64,000 nucleotides of DNA from Pacificimonas sp036351775 (GTDB lineage: Bacteria; Pseudomonadota; Alphaproteobacteria; Sphingomonadales; Sphingomonadaceae). A program made the translations under genes and the position numbers. The DNA lies in NCBI GenBank assembly GCA_036351775.1, contig JAZBPX010000066.1, positions 62,001 through 126,000 on the forward strand. The letters are read 5' to 3'. Below are positions 26,392 through 35,937 of this stretch, piece after piece. Every line of letters starts with the position of its first letter. Position 1 is the stretch's first letter. Below the pieces are notes generated by a model. That model was not told the DNA's origin. It saw nothing but the letters and a program-made list of their open reading frames with translations, and did not search any database.

Positions 26392-27360
26392 GTGCAGCAG
26401 CGCGACATCAGCAGGGCGGTAGCCAAGCGGCCGGGCGCAACGCTTGCAACGCTTGGCCTGTTCCTGTCGTCCGCTGCGAACGCGAGCACGCTTGCGGGCA
26501 CCGAGATCCTGAACGTCGCGCAGGCGAGCTACGCCAACGCCGAGGGTGACACGCAGGTCATCATGTCGAACCCCGTCACCATCACGGTCGAGGAACTCAT
26601 CGATTTCGTCGTCACCACGGTTGACGAAGATCAGCAGACGGTGGACGGCGGCGATAACGACGTCCGCACCCAGCTCCGCATCGTCAATCTCGGCAATGGA
26701 CCGGAAGGGTTCGCGATTACCGTCGATGAGACGCTCGGCGATGACGATTTCGACCCCACGGTGACCGAAGTGGTTCTCGATACCAATGGCAACGGGCAGT
26801 ATGACCCGTTAGAGGACGAGGTGTACCGCCCCGGGGCGGAGCCGGAACTGAACCCCGACGAGGGCATCGATATCTTCGTCATGACGAAGGTTCCCGTTGG
26901 CGCGGTCGACCGGGAGCGCGGCGTCCTTCGCATCGACGTAGCCTCGACGACCGGGACCGGCGAGCGCGGCCTGGTGTTCGAGGATGCCGGTCATGGCGGC
27001 GTCGATGCCATGCTCGGCGAAACCGGCGGCCAGGTTCGCAACGATGTGACGCTCATCACCCTCCTCAACATGCCTGTTCTCGAGAAGGCCCAGCTCATCG
27101 AGGGTGGAGACGGCTCGGGTGCCGTCATCACCTACACGCTTACCGCTGATTTCCGCGGTGCCGCAGCCAAAGATGCAGTCCTCTCTGACCCGATACCGGC
27201 CGGAACGACCTACGTACCGGGCAGCCTCGCGCTTTCCGGGACTGCGCTGACCGATTTCGCGGGCGACGATGCCGGCGCGTTCGACGGCGAGGCCATCGCC
27301 GTCACCCTTACCGAAACCACCATACCCCAGACTGTCACCTTCCAGGTGATGGTGAACTGA
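26392..27360 (+). CDS. Exported DUF11-like surface protein (first gene of DUF11 cluster)
   Basis: A 322-residue protein from GTG 26392, after a GAGGGGG ribosome site. An N-terminal signal sequence ends near NASTLAG (residue 32). The mature part starts with an ILNVAQASYANAEG segment that is typical of proteins with DUF11 repeats. Acidic Asp/Asn loops of the DTNGNGQYD type look like Ca sites. The C-terminal 110 residues (EKAQLIEGGDGSGAVITYTL, PIPAGTTYVPGS) form a DUF11 domain. It is coupled to the next gene (TGATG). I infer a cell-surface or secreted filament/coat protein. Confidence 0.75.
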   Translation: MQQRDISRAVAKRPGATLATLGLFLSSAANASTLAGTEILNVAQASYANAEGDTQVIMSNPVTITVEELIDFVVTTVDEDQQTVDGGDNDVRTQLRIVNLGNGPEGFAITVDETLGDDDFDPTVTEVVLDTNGNGQYDPLEDEVYRPGAEPELNPDEGIDIFVMTKVPVGAVDRERGVLRIDVASTTGTGERGLVFEDAGHGGVDAMLGETGGQVRNDVTLITLLNMPVLEKAQLIEGGDGSGAVITYTLTADFRGAAAKDAVLSDPIPAGTTYVPGSLALSGTALTDFAGDDAGAFDGEAIAVTLTETTIPQTVTFQVMVN

Positions 27361-27383
27361 TGCGCCAGGGAGCCGCAGAGACC

Positions 27384-27848
27384 ATGACCATTCGCGCCTT
27401 GTTTATCGCCGCCGCAGCGTTCGCGCTGCCGTTCGGCGCGCACGCTGCGCCCGTCGAGCTGAAGAGCGAGATCTTTGTCGAACGGACGGAGGTCTCCGAT
27501 TCGGGAGAGACGGAGTTGGTGCTCGCCCCGGCCGACCGGGTCGTGCCGGGTGACAAACTGCGGTTTGTGATCAGCTTCGTGAACGCGTCCGATGAGGAGG
27601 CCGCGAACTTCGTCATTACGAACCCGGTGCCCGGCAGCATCGCCTACCTTTCGGCAGATGGTCCGGTGACGCCCGAGGTCAGCGTCGACGGCGAACAGTT
27701 CGGCGCGCTCGGCGATCTGACGGTCGCCGGCGCGGACGGCAGCGTCCGCCCCGCAGAAACGGCAGACGTCACCCATGTACGCTGGGCGTTCGACGCCATC
27801 GCGCCCAATAGTGAAGGAGAAGTTCGTTACTTAGGCGAACTAAAATAA
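27384..27848 (+). CDS. Small exported DUF11-domain protein
   Basis: A 154-residue protein from ATG 27384, with an alternative ATG at 27360 in a TGATG overlap with the previous gene. A signal peptide ends PFGAHA. The rest is one DUF11-type Ig domain (DRVVPGDKLRFVISFVNASD, NPVPGSIAYLSADGP) that ends at a Gly-Glu segment. It is the smallest member of the cluster and could be a building block or a cap for the larger proteins. Confidence 0.75.
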   Translation: MTIRALFIAAAAFALPFGAHAAPVELKSEIFVERTEVSDSGETELVLAPADRVVPGDKLRFVISFVNASDEEAANFVITNPVPGSIAYLSADGPVTPEVSVDGEQFGALGDLTVAGADGSVRPAETADVTHVRWAFDAIAPNSEGEVRYLGELK

Positions 27849-27908
27849 ACTGAATATCAACTTGTAGCCTGCAGAATGCGGCGCAGATGACAGCAAAGGA
27901 CGAAAGTC

Positions 27909-28976
27909 ATGATCAAGAAAAGCTTTCTGCTGCTCGCCGCCGCCGCCATACCGGCGCAGGCGATCGCAGCGGACCTGGGTACGGACGCCGGAGAGGCCGT
28001 CTCGAACACCTTCTCGGTGACGTACGACGTCAACGGATCGACGCAGACCGGCGTTTCGGCTTCCGTCGGCTTCGTGGTTGACCGGAAGATCAACCTCACC
28101 GTCGCAGAATCCGGTGGTACGGTTACCGATGTGTCGGTTGGCGCGTCGGACGCTGTCACCACCTTTACCGTGACGAACAAGACGAACGATACCATGGACT
28201 TCCGCCTGACGGCAGCGAATGTCGCGACCAACGGCGTCGATGATTTTTTCGATGTCGTAAGCCCGACGGCCTATGTCGAAAGTGGTTTGACTGCCGGATA
28301 TCAGGCGGCAGAGGATACAGCGACGTTCATCGACGACCTGGCCGAGGATGACAGCGTAACGGTCTACATCGTCTCCGACGGTCCCACCACCGGAACGAAT
28401 AACCAGACGGCAAAGGTCACGCTAACGGCCATCGCGTCCTCAAACGGGTCGGCAGCAGCAAATGACTATTCTGCGAGCGGTGCCAACAACAACGCGACGG
28501 TCGATAACCTGTTCGCCGATGCCGGCAATGACGGCGAGGAAAGCGCCGATGACACCTACCGGCTTCAGTCGGCGACGCTGACCCTTACGAAGGTCGCGAC
28601 GGTCATCGAGGATCCGGTACGCGGCACGTCGAACCCCCTCGCTGTCCCGGGGGCGGTCGTGGAATACTGCCTGCGCGTTGCAAATGGCGGCTCTGCCGAC
28701 GCCACGAACCTGTCATTCTCGGACAACGTCCCGGCGAATGTGACCGCAGTTCTGTCAGGCGCGGACTTTCTCTTCCGTACGAACGATACGTCCTGCACGG
28801 CCACTGACGGCGCGGACGAGGACGTCGACGCGTCGGACGGCGGCGATACCGATGGCGGCATCGGTTCCCTGACCGGGACCGGCGGCACCAACGGAAACGG
28901 TGTTCTCAGCGCCGTTCTCAGCACGGTACCGGCGACCGAAACCCGCACTGTCCGCTTTCGGGTCATCGTCGACTAG
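27909..28976 (+). CDS. Exported Asp/Ser/Thr-rich DUF11-type protein
   Basis: A 355-residue protein with a signal peptide cut after AIAAD (about residue 20). It begins with an EAVSNTFSVTYDVNGS segment. Residues about 85-190 form a second beta-rich domain, 225-355 a DUF11-like domain (VPGAVVEYCLRVANGGSADA, FSDNVPANVTAV). The region near residues 300-325 is a poly-Asp/Gly stretch that may bind Ca. Two Cys (CLRV, TSCTA) are in the last domain. It is the third gene of the cluster. It resembles a repeat-adhesin without a visible anchor. Confidence 0.75.
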   Translation: MIKKSFLLLAAAAIPAQAIAADLGTDAGEAVSNTFSVTYDVNGSTQTGVSASVGFVVDRKINLTVAESGGTVTDVSVGASDAVTTFTVTNKTNDTMDFRLTAANVATNGVDDFFDVVSPTAYVESGLTAGYQAAEDTATFIDDLAEDDSVTVYIVSDGPTTGTNNQTAKVTLTAIASSNGSAAANDYSASGANNNATVDNLFADAGNDGEESADDTYRLQSATLTLTKVATVIEDPVRGTSNPLAVPGAVVEYCLRVANGGSADATNLSFSDNVPANVTAVLSGADFLFRTNDTSCTATDGADEDVDASDGGDTDGGIGSLTGTGGTNGNGVLSAVLSTVPATETRTVRFRVIVD

Positions 28977-29066
28977 GCCGCGAAGCGGCCCGGTCACGCG
29001 ATTGGGATTACGGAGGACCGGGATGAAAGGCGGAGAACCGCCTTCCCGCGTCCGCCGACACCCGAA

Positions 29067-32000
29067 GTGCGTCTATTCTCCCTCACTCTCATGGCGCTCG
29101 TTGCGCTCATCGCTGGCGCGGCGCCCGTTTCGGCAGCGACAACGATCCGCAACATCGCGACGCTAAGCTGGACCTCCGGCGACGAGCGTCTGTCAGTCGA
29201 ATCGAACGAGACACGGCTGCAGGTCAATCGCACCACGAACGCTACGATCGCTCTGCTGCGTGAGTTTCCGGGCATCGATGGCCTCGCCGTTCCGGACGAC
29301 AGTACCCAGTGCCTGGCTGCGGGCGGCGAGTTCGCTCTGCTGCCCCTACAGCGAAACAACGCAACCCTGTCCGCCGCATCGACCGGTCCGCAGCCCGCTG
29401 CGGCCCTCCCCAATTCCTCGTTAAAGCCCACACTGCATTTCCGCGCGGGCGAACCGGTGTTCATCTCCGTCACCGATCGCGACCAGAACGAGGATCCGCT
29501 GCTTCGCGACTCTATCGAGGTTCTCATTCTCTCCTCTGGCGGCGATGAGGAGCGCCTTCGCCTGTTCGAAACCGGCGCAGACACCGGCACCTTCATTGGC
29601 GGGATGCCGACCAATAGCGAAACGCCGCCGACGCTCGCCGACTGCATCCTTCTTCTTCGCCGCGGCGACACATTGCGCGTTCGCTACGCCGATGGCGGCG
29701 CGCAGGACGAGTGGATCGAGGCGGAAGCGCTGGTCGATCCGCTCGGGTTTGTTTTCGACAGCCAGACGGGGGACGTCGTCAACGGTGCAACCGTTCGGCT
29801 CGTCGATGCGCTGACGGGCGCCCCCGCCCAGGCTTTTGGCGATGACGGCGTCACGCCCTACCCATCCGTAATGGTCACCGGCGAGAGTGTCGTGGACGAT
29901 GGCGGCCTCGTTTACCCGGCGGTCGACGGCGGCTACCGCTTCCCCTTCGCAGCGCAGGGCCGCTACCGCCTGATCGTCGAACCGCCGGATGACTATTCCG
30001 CCCCGTCGACCGCCGCGCCCGCCGATCTCGAGGCGCTGGTCTCACCAGACGGTGTCCCTTTTGTCGTTCGGGAGGGGTCCTATGGCGGCCCCTTCGCGCT
30101 GGTCGGCCCTGAACCGTTAAGGATCGACATTCCGGTCGACCCACCAGGACCCGGAGACATCCGCCTTCAGAAGGCCGTCTCCGTCGCACAGGCAGAAGCC
30201 GGCGACTTCGTGCAGTACCGCGTCACCGCAACGAACGCCGACAGCCGGGAGGTCGTCGGCCTTTCGCTTGTCGACGAGCCCGCACCGGGATTCCGTTTCG
30301 TCTCCGGCTCTGTCCGTGTCGAGGGCGTGCGTACCGCCGACCCGGATCTCGCCACCGACGGCGCCGCGCTCAGGTTCGAACTGCCCGCCATTGCGCCGGG
30401 CGAAGATGTATCCCTGACATACCTGCTCGCCGTCGGCGCGCGCGCCCTTCCCGGCCGCGCCGATAATATCGTCCGCGCGTTCAGCGGGGAAGGCAGCGTC
30501 GGCAACACCGCGCGCGCCAGCCTGATCGTGCGCGACCCGCTGTTCACGGACGCCGCGACGCTGATCGGGCGCGTGTCCGCCGGTGAATGCGGCGCGGGCG
30601 ACCGCGCGGGGGTCGGCGGCGTTCGCATCCTGATGCAGGACGGCCGCTATGTCCTGACCGATGCCGACGGGCTCTATAGTTTCCAGGGCGTGGAACCCGG
30701 AACCCATGTCGTTCAGCTTGACGTTTCCGCCTTGCCGGACGGCTACGAAGTTATTGCCTGCGAACGGAATAGCCGCCGCGCAGGCCGCGCATTCTCCAGT
30801 TTCGTCGAGGTTCAGGGCGGCGGCCTCTGGCGTACCGATTTCGTCCTGCGCCAAACCGGCGAAGCGACCGAGGACAGAGAAGAGCCTGTCGAAGCCAACC
30901 CGCTCTCCGATGCCGAAGCTGCAGGAAGCGGACGGGACTGGCTGGCCGATAGCGAACCCGGCACGGGCCTTCTCTTTCCCGAAGCCGGTCACAACCCTCG
31001 CTCCCCGGCCCAGCGGGTCGTGGTCAAGCATCTACCGGCGCAGAGCGTAGCGATCACGATCAACGGCCGCGAAAGCGATCCTCTGGCCTTCGACGGCAAG
31101 CTCGGCGGGCCCGAACGGGGTGTCTCCGTGTCGCGCTGGCGCGGTCTGCCCCTGGTCGAAGGGCGGAACGAGATCGTGGCAACGATCAGCAACGAGGACG
31201 GCAGCGTCGCCGATACCCTCACCCGCGAAATCTGGTACACGAACCAGGCTGTTCGCGCCGAAATTATCGAGGAACGGTCGCGGCTTACCGCCGATGGCCG
31301 CACACGCCCGCGCATCGCCGTCCGGTTCACCGATGCGCGCGGCAATCCCGTTCGATCCGGCGCGATCGGGGCGTTCTCGATCGACTCGCCCTACCGCCCG
31401 GCCACCGCGCTCGACCGCCAGCAGGCACGTCAACTCGCCGGTCTCGACCGTTTCCAGCCGACATGGCGCGTTGAGGGCGACGACGGGATTGCGTTCATCG
31501 AACTTGAACCGACGGTCCAGACCGGCACGGCATTACTTCGCTTTACTTTCGAGACCGAAGAAAAGAGCTACGAGCAGCGCCTCGAAACCTGGCTCGAGCC
31601 GGGCGAGCAGCCCTTCGTCCTCGTCGGTTACGCAGCAGGGACCACCGGCTTCAACACCCTCCGTGACCGCCGCGATGCGCTGATCGATGACTCACAGGCT
31701 ACCCAGTTCACCGACGGCGAAGTCAAACTGTTCGCCAAGGGCCGCGTCCTCGGCAAATGGCTCGTCACCCTTGCCATCGATTCCGAGCGCGAGGAGCGCC
31801 GGGGCGAGCGCCGCCGCCTCCTCCAGCAGATCGACCCGAACCGCTACTACACCGTCTACGGCGACGGCTCCGAGCAGCGTTTCGCCGCCCCTACCAGCGA
31901 CCGCCTCTACCTCCGCATCGAGCGCGACCAGTTCTACGCCATGTACGGCGATTTCGAGACCGGCCTCAACCAGACCGAACTCACCCGCTACAACCGCACG

Positions 32001-34151
32001 CTGACTGGTGCCAAGGCGGAATATCGCGGAAAGAACCTGTCCTTCAACGGGTTCGCCGCCGACACCGGCCTGCGTTTCCGCCGCGAAGAAATTCAGGGCA
32101 ACGGCCTCAGCGGGCCTTACGAAATCGGCGCACGCGACCTCGTCCTCAACTCCGAGAAGGTCGTCATCGAAGTACGCGACCGCTTCCGCTCCAACATCAT
32201 TGTAAGCCGCGAGGAGCAGACCCGCTTCATCGACTACACGCTCGACCCCGCGTCCGGCACCATCCGCTTCAAGCGCCCCATCCTGTCACGCGACGAGAAC
32301 CTCAACTCGGTTTTCATTGTCGTCGACTACGAGACCGAGACGTCCGGCGAGCAGCGCTTTAATGGCGGCGGCCGGGCGGCCCTGTCCACCGCAGACCGCA
32401 GCCTCGAAGTCGGCGCGAGCTTCATCCGCGACGATGACGAAACTGCCGAAACCAACCTTTACGGTGCCGATGCCCGCTGGCGGCCCGAGGTCAATACCGA
32501 AATCCGCGCCGAATATGCCCGCACGGATGCAGACGCCCGCGACTTCGGCTCGGTTTCTGGCAAAGCCTGGCTGGTCGAGGCCGAACATCATGGCGAACGC
32601 ATCGACGCCAGCGCCTATATCCGCGAACAGGACGCAGCCTTCGGCGTCGGCCAGCTGAACGCAGCGGAAATCGGCACGCGCAAGATGGGCGCCGACGCGC
32701 AGGCCCGCGTCACCGATCGAATCGCCCTCCGCGGTCAGGCAACGCGTGAGGAAGCGCTGGTCGGCTCCGCTCGCCGGGAGGCCCTCTTCGCCGAAGCCGA
32801 ATACCGCACGGGCGGCACCCGCGTCGCCGCCGGCCTGCGCACCGTCGCCGACACCGGCGTCGATGGCGGCGCACGCGGCTCCGATCTCGTCACGCTTGCC
32901 GGGTCGCAGCAGGTCGGCAGGCTGACCGTGGAAGGCTCCGCCGAACTTGCCCTTGGCGGCAAAGATGACAGTGTGGACTATCCCAGCCGCTACCGCGCGG
33001 GCCTGCGCTACGCCCTGAAACCCGGTGTCGATCTCGTCGCCAGCCACGAGATCGCCGATGGCGGCAGCGTGGAGGCATCGAATACCCGCGTTGGCGTCGA
33101 TCTCCAGCCTTGGGCGGGCGCAGACCTCGGCGCAACGCTTGGGCAGGAACAGATCCGCGAAAATGGCAATCGCAGCTTCGCCAATCTCGGCCTCCGCCAG
33201 AACATCCTGCTCGGCGAACGCTGGGGTCTCGACGTGACCTTCGAGGCAAACCGCACCCTTTCCGGGGGCCTTGACCCGGGTGCCGTGACGAACGTCTTCC
33301 AGCCTGTTGCCAGCGGCGGTTTCCTCGGCGGTGCGCCTGGCACGATCTCGGAGGATTTCTGGGCCGCGACGGTCGGCGGAACCTACCGCACCGAAACGCT
33401 CAGCTGGACAGGCCGCGTCGAGCACCGCGACGGCGACCGCGATAGCCGCACCGGCTTCACCACCAGCATCCTGCGCCAGACGAAGGCCGGTATCGCGCTT
33501 GCCGGACAAGCCACCCTGTTCAAGACCGACACCGCTCGCGGCGAAGGCACAAGCGCTGCGCTCAGCGTTTCCGGTGCGTACCGTCCCCTCGGCAGCCGCT
33601 GGGCCATCCTCGACCGGTTGGAGTTCGATCTGGAGGACGTCTCCAGCGGCCAGCTGCCTGGACCCTTTGCAGGCGCAGGCGCGCGCTTCGGCGCGGACGG
33701 CGGCAAGTCGCGGCGCATCGTCAACAACCTCGCCGTCAACTACATGTCCGGCGCCTGGACAGGCCGTGCGGGCGAAGTGCGCGAGGGCCGCGCGCAGGCC
33801 AGCCTCTACTGGGGCGCGAAATATGTCTTCGACCGCTATCAGGACGAAGATTATGAGGGGTTCGCGCAGGCCGTGGCTCTCGATGCGCGCTTCGACCTCA
33901 CCGAAAGCGTCGACCTCGGCCTCGCCGCCTCGGTTCGCCACGTTGCCAGCGGGCCCGATACGATCAGCTATTCCGTCGGCCCCAATGTCGGCCTGTCGCC
34001 GATCGACAACGCCTGGCTATCGGTGGGCTACAACATCGCCGGTTATCACGACGAGGATTTCAGCGAGGCGCGCTACACACGCGACGGCCCCTACGTCACC
34101 TTCCGCCTGAAACTCGACCAGCTGAGCCCCGAGGCCCTGTTCGGCAAGTGA
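29067..34151 (+). CDS. 1694-residue DUF11/SdrD-type protein with predicted C-terminal outer-membrane barrel
   Basis: The largest protein of the window. From GTG 29067 there is a Sec signal peptide (cut after APVSA). Residues about 25-55 look like a short DUF11-like start, 115-215 a beta domain with a DRDQNEDP Ca-like loop, 225-345 a CnaB/SdrD-type domain, 365-490 a DUF11 domain, 495-596 an SdrD_B-like domain (TDADGLYSFQGVEPGTHVV), and 650-845 invasin-like Ig domains. From about residue 850 the pattern changes to alternating beta strands with many Tyr/Arg/Glu (for example YYTVYGDGSEQRF, FYAMYGDFETGL). This is expected of an outer-membrane beta barrel that runs to the C-terminus. I infer a surface-display protein: a barrel anchor with an Ig-like stalk. 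The terminal residue is Lys rather than Phe, so BAM recognition is not certain. Confidence 0.78.
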   Translation: MRLFSLTLMALVALIAGAAPVSAATTIRNIATLSWTSGDERLSVESNETRLQVNRTTNATIALLREFPGIDGLAVPDDSTQCLAAGGEFALLPLQRNNATLSAASTGPQPAAALPNSSLKPTLHFRAGEPVFISVTDRDQNEDPLLRDSIEVLILSSGGDEERLRLFETGADTGTFIGGMPTNSETPPTLADCILLLRRGDTLRVRYADGGAQDEWIEAEALVDPLGFVFDSQTGDVVNGATVRLVDALTGAPAQAFGDDGVTPYPSVMVTGESVVDDGGLVYPAVDGGYRFPFAAQGRYRLIVEPPDDYSAPSTAAPADLEALVSPDGVPFVVREGSYGGPFALVGPEPLRIDIPVDPPGPGDIRLQKAVSVAQAEAGDFVQYRVTATNADSREVVGLSLVDEPAPGFRFVSGSVRVEGVRTADPDLATDGAALRFELPAIAPGEDVSLTYLLAVGARALPGRADNIVRAFSGEGSVGNTARASLIVRDPLFTDAATLIGRVSAGECGAGDRAGVGGVRILMQDGRYVLTDADGLYSFQGVEPGTHVVQLDVSALPDGYEVIACERNSRRAGRAFSSFVEVQGGGLWRTDFVLRQTGEATEDREEPVEANPLSDAEAAGSGRDWLADSEPGTGLLFPEAGHNPRSPAQRVVVKHLPAQSVAITINGRESDPLAFDGKLGGPERGVSVSRWRGLPLVEGRNEIVATISNEDGSVADTLTREIWYTNQAVRAEIIEERSRLTADGRTRPRIAVRFTDARGNPVRSGAIGAFSIDSPYRPATALDRQQARQLAGLDRFQPTWRVEGDDGIAFIELEPTVQTGTALLRFTFETEEKSYEQRLETWLEPGEQPFVLVGYAAGTTGFNTLRDRRDALIDDSQATQFTDGEVKLFAKGRVLGKWLVTLAIDSEREERRGERRRLLQQIDPNRYYTVYGDGSEQRFAAPTSDRLYLRIERDQFYAMYGDFETGLNQTELTRYNRTLTGAKAEYRGKNLSFNGFAADTGLRFRREEIQGNGLSGPYEIGARDLVLNSEKVVIEVRDRFRSNIIVSREEQTRFIDYTLDPASGTIRFKRPILSRDENLNSVFIVVDYETETSGEQRFNGGGRAALSTADRSLEVGASFIRDDDETAETNLYGADARWRPEVNTEIRAEYARTDADARDFGSVSGKAWLVEAEHHGERIDASAYIREQDAAFGVGQLNAAEIGTRKMGADAQARVTDRIALRGQATREEALVGSARREALFAEAEYRTGGTRVAAGLRTVADTGVDGGARGSDLVTLAGSQQVGRLTVEGSAELALGGKDDSVDYPSRYRAGLRYALKPGVDLVASHEIADGGSVEASNTRVGVDLQPWAGADLGATLGQEQIRENGNRSFANLGLRQNILLGERWGLDVTFEANRTLSGGLDPGAVTNVFQPVASGGFLGGAPGTISEDFWAATVGGTYRTETLSWTGRVEHRDGDRDSRTGFTTSILRQTKAGIALAGQATLFKTDTARGEGTSAALSVSGAYRPLGSRWAILDRLEFDLEDVSSGQLPGPFAGAGARFGADGGKSRRIVNNLAVNYMSGAWTGRAGEVREGRAQASLYWGAKYVFDRYQDEDYEGFAQAVALDARFDLTESVDLGLAASVRHVASGPDTISYSVGPNVGLSPIDNAWLSVGYNIAGYHDEDFSEARYTRDGPYVTFRLKLDQLSPEALFGK

Positions 34152-34198
34152 ACTCGTTGCAGGATCTCATGACGGGCACAGTGCCCCCGTCTACCCCA

Positions 34199-34340
34199 CC
34201 GTCATCCTGAACTCGTTTCAGGATCTCATCGCGGGTGCAGTGCTCCTGACGACAGCCCCCGTCATCCTGAACTTGTTTCAGGATCCAGTGACCGGTGCCG
34301 CGCCGACGTTTGGACCCTGAAACGAGTTCAGGGTGACGGG
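34199..34340. repeat. Three palindromic repeat arms after the DUF11 cluster
   Basis: Two direct copies (gtcatcctgaactcgtttca and gtcatcctgaacttgtttca) are followed by an inverted copy (ctgaaacgagttcagggtga). A partial copy, aactcgttgcaggatctcat, lies at 34151-34170. The whole 303-base gap before the SDR gene is filled by these and by the ctccccccatgcc repeat. Confidence 0.8.
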
Positions 34341-34369
34341 TCAGGAAGGAAAGAAGGAAGGAACGCTCC

Positions 34370-34412
34370 TCCCCCCATGCCCCTCCCCCCATGCCCCTCC
34401 CCCCTTGCCCCT
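34370..34412. repeat. Short tandem repeat of a 14-base C-rich unit
   Basis: About three tandem copies of the unit ctccccccatgccc (the third is degenerate) directly before the SDR gene. The tract may vary in length by replication slippage. Confidence 0.7.
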
Positions 34413-34454
34413 GCCCCTTCCCTCGCCCCCGCGCTTTCGCCTAAGCGCCTCCCC

Positions 34455-35162
34455 ATGACCAAGGTCCTCGTCACCGGAACCTCGCGCGGCATCGGCGCGG
34501 CCATCTTCGATACGCTAGAGGAGCGAGGCGCGACCGTGGTCGGCCACGGCACCCAGCCCGCCGAGAACCGTATCGGCGCGGATTTCACCCAGCCCGGCGC
34601 GCCGCGCGAACTCTGGGCAAAGGCACGCACCGCGCTCGGCGGAGAGATCGACATACTCGTCAACAATGCCGGCCTGTTCGACCCTGTCCCGCTTTCCGCC
34701 AGCGACGACGATTGGTCGGCCGGCTGGGAGCGCGGCCTCGCCATCAACCTGCAGGCCCCCGCCGATCTCTGCCGCCTTGCCGTCGACCATTGGCAAAGCC
34801 GAGGCACCGGCGGCCGCATCGTCAACATCGCCAGCCGCGCGGCCTATCGCGGTGACGGCATCGACTATGGCCATTACGCAGCGGCGAAGGCGGGCTTGGT
34901 AGGACTAGGTAAAACGCTCGCGCGCGGCCTCGCGGGCGACGGCATCCTCGTTTACACAATCACGCCCGGCTATGTGATGACAGGCATGGCGGAGGACTAC
35001 CTCGCCAGCCGCGGCGGCGAAGCGCTGCTGGGCGACATCCCCCTTGGCCGCGTCGCGACGCCGGAGGAAATCGCCAGCATCACGGCCTACTGCGCCCTCG
35101 ACGCCCCGGCCTCCATGACCGGCAGCGTCATCGACGCCAACGGCGCGAGTTTCGTGCGGTAA
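34455..35162 (+). CDS. SDR family oxidoreductase
   Basis: Classical short-chain dehydrogenase/reductase, 235 residues. The cofactor motif is VTGTSRGIGAAIF, NNAG is at residues 75-78 (ILVNNAGLF), and the active-site Ser and Tyr-x3-Lys are in IASRA and YGHYAAAKAG. The C-terminus has ITPGYVMTGMAEDYL and DANGASFV. ATG 34455 is chosen because the upstream in-frame stretch is the low-complexity repeat. Substrate unknown; FabG-like reduction is possible. Confidence 0.88.
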   Translation: MTKVLVTGTSRGIGAAIFDTLEERGATVVGHGTQPAENRIGADFTQPGAPRELWAKARTALGGEIDILVNNAGLFDPVPLSASDDDWSAGWERGLAINLQAPADLCRLAVDHWQSRGTGGRIVNIASRAAYRGDGIDYGHYAAAKAGLVGLGKTLARGLAGDGILVYTITPGYVMTGMAEDYLASRGGEALLGDIPLGRVATPEEIASITAYCALDAPASMTGSVIDANGASFVR

Positions 35163-35199
35163 CGGCAACAACGGCTTACCTCGCGGCGGCACCCAATCC

Positions 35200-35371
35200 G
35201 TCATCCCCGCGAAGGCTCATCGGCGACCGGATTGGATCAGAGGCGCTCCCGCCTCCCCCAAATTGTCATCCCCGCGAAGGCGGGGATCCATTCCTTCAAA
35301 ACATTTGCGGTCGAAGCGCGGCGCTCATGGTCGCTCCCGTCACTGGATCCCCGCCTTCGCGGGGATGACAG
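35200..35371. repeat. Palindromic repeats between SDR and LysM genes
   Basis: One half unit at 35200 (gtcatccccgcgaaggct) is followed by a full inverted pair at 35265-35371: tgtcatccccgcgaaggcgg and ccccgccttcgcggggatga. These could also work as a bidirectional terminator between the convergent genes. Confidence 0.82.
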
Positions 35372-35407
35372 GGTGGGCAGGGGTCGTGCGGACCATAAAG
35401 CCGGAGC

Positions 35408-35860
35408 CTAAGCCCGCGCACCCTCATCAGGAATGCGCAGAACCTGTCCCGGATAGATCTTGTCTGGGTCCTCCAGCATCGGCTTGTTCGCCTCGAAAAT
35501 CTTCGTATAGGCGCTCGCGTTGCCGTAATGATCCTTCGCGATCCCTGAAAGCGTATCGCCGCTCTGAACCGTATAGAACCGGCTCTCGGCACCCGCAGAT
35601 TCCGCGTCCAGTTCGTCATCGTCGACGCTATCCACATGCTTCGTATTACCGGCCAGCATGAGCAGCTTTTCCTTGGTTTCCTGGTCGGGCACCTTGCCGG
35701 AAATCTTCACACGATTGCCGACGACATGGACCTTGATGTCGCCCTTCAGGCCCATGCGGTCGATTTCGTCGCGGATGCGCTCGGCCTTCTGCTCGGCAGG
35801 CGACTGCTCGTCGAACAGGTCCTTACCCTTGTCTTTCTTGAAGAAATCGAAAATGCCCAT
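35408..35860 (-). CDS. BON-LysM protein (YgaU/LysM type)
   Basis: A 150-residue protein. A BON domain occupies about residues 25-85 (IDRMGLKGDIKVHVVGNRVK) and a LysM domain about 95-145 (FYTVQSGDTLSGIAKDHYGN, KIYPGQVLRIP). The order BON then LysM is that of E. coli YgaU/Kbp, which binds potassium. There is no signal peptide, so it is predicted to be cytoplasmic, as Kbp is. A K+-sensing or envelope-stress role is inferred. ATG 35860 is the homology-supported start. Confidence 0.88.
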   Translation of the reverse strand: MGIFDFFKKDKGKDLFDEQSPAEQKAERIRDEIDRMGLKGDIKVHVVGNRVKISGKVPDQETKEKLLMLAGNTKHVDSVDDDELDAESAGAESRFYTVQSGDTLSGIAKDHYGNASAYTKIFEANKPMLEDPDKIYPGQVLRIPDEGARA

Positions 35861-35937
35861 CGCGGGTCTCCCTTTTGTCGTTGATGTCGAATGACCAACA
35901 GGGCTCGCCCGCATTTGGGTCCAATGACGCTTTTGCG

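Noticed and set aside
32286..33941. Open frame of 551 codons opposite the 1694-residue protein
   Set aside because: Same reason: a mirror of a real coding frame with strong codon bias; no ribosome site or family signature.
34151..34340. Small RNA gene downstream of the DUF11 cluster
   Set aside because: The hairpins are fully explained by palindromic repeat units that recur elsewhere in the window.
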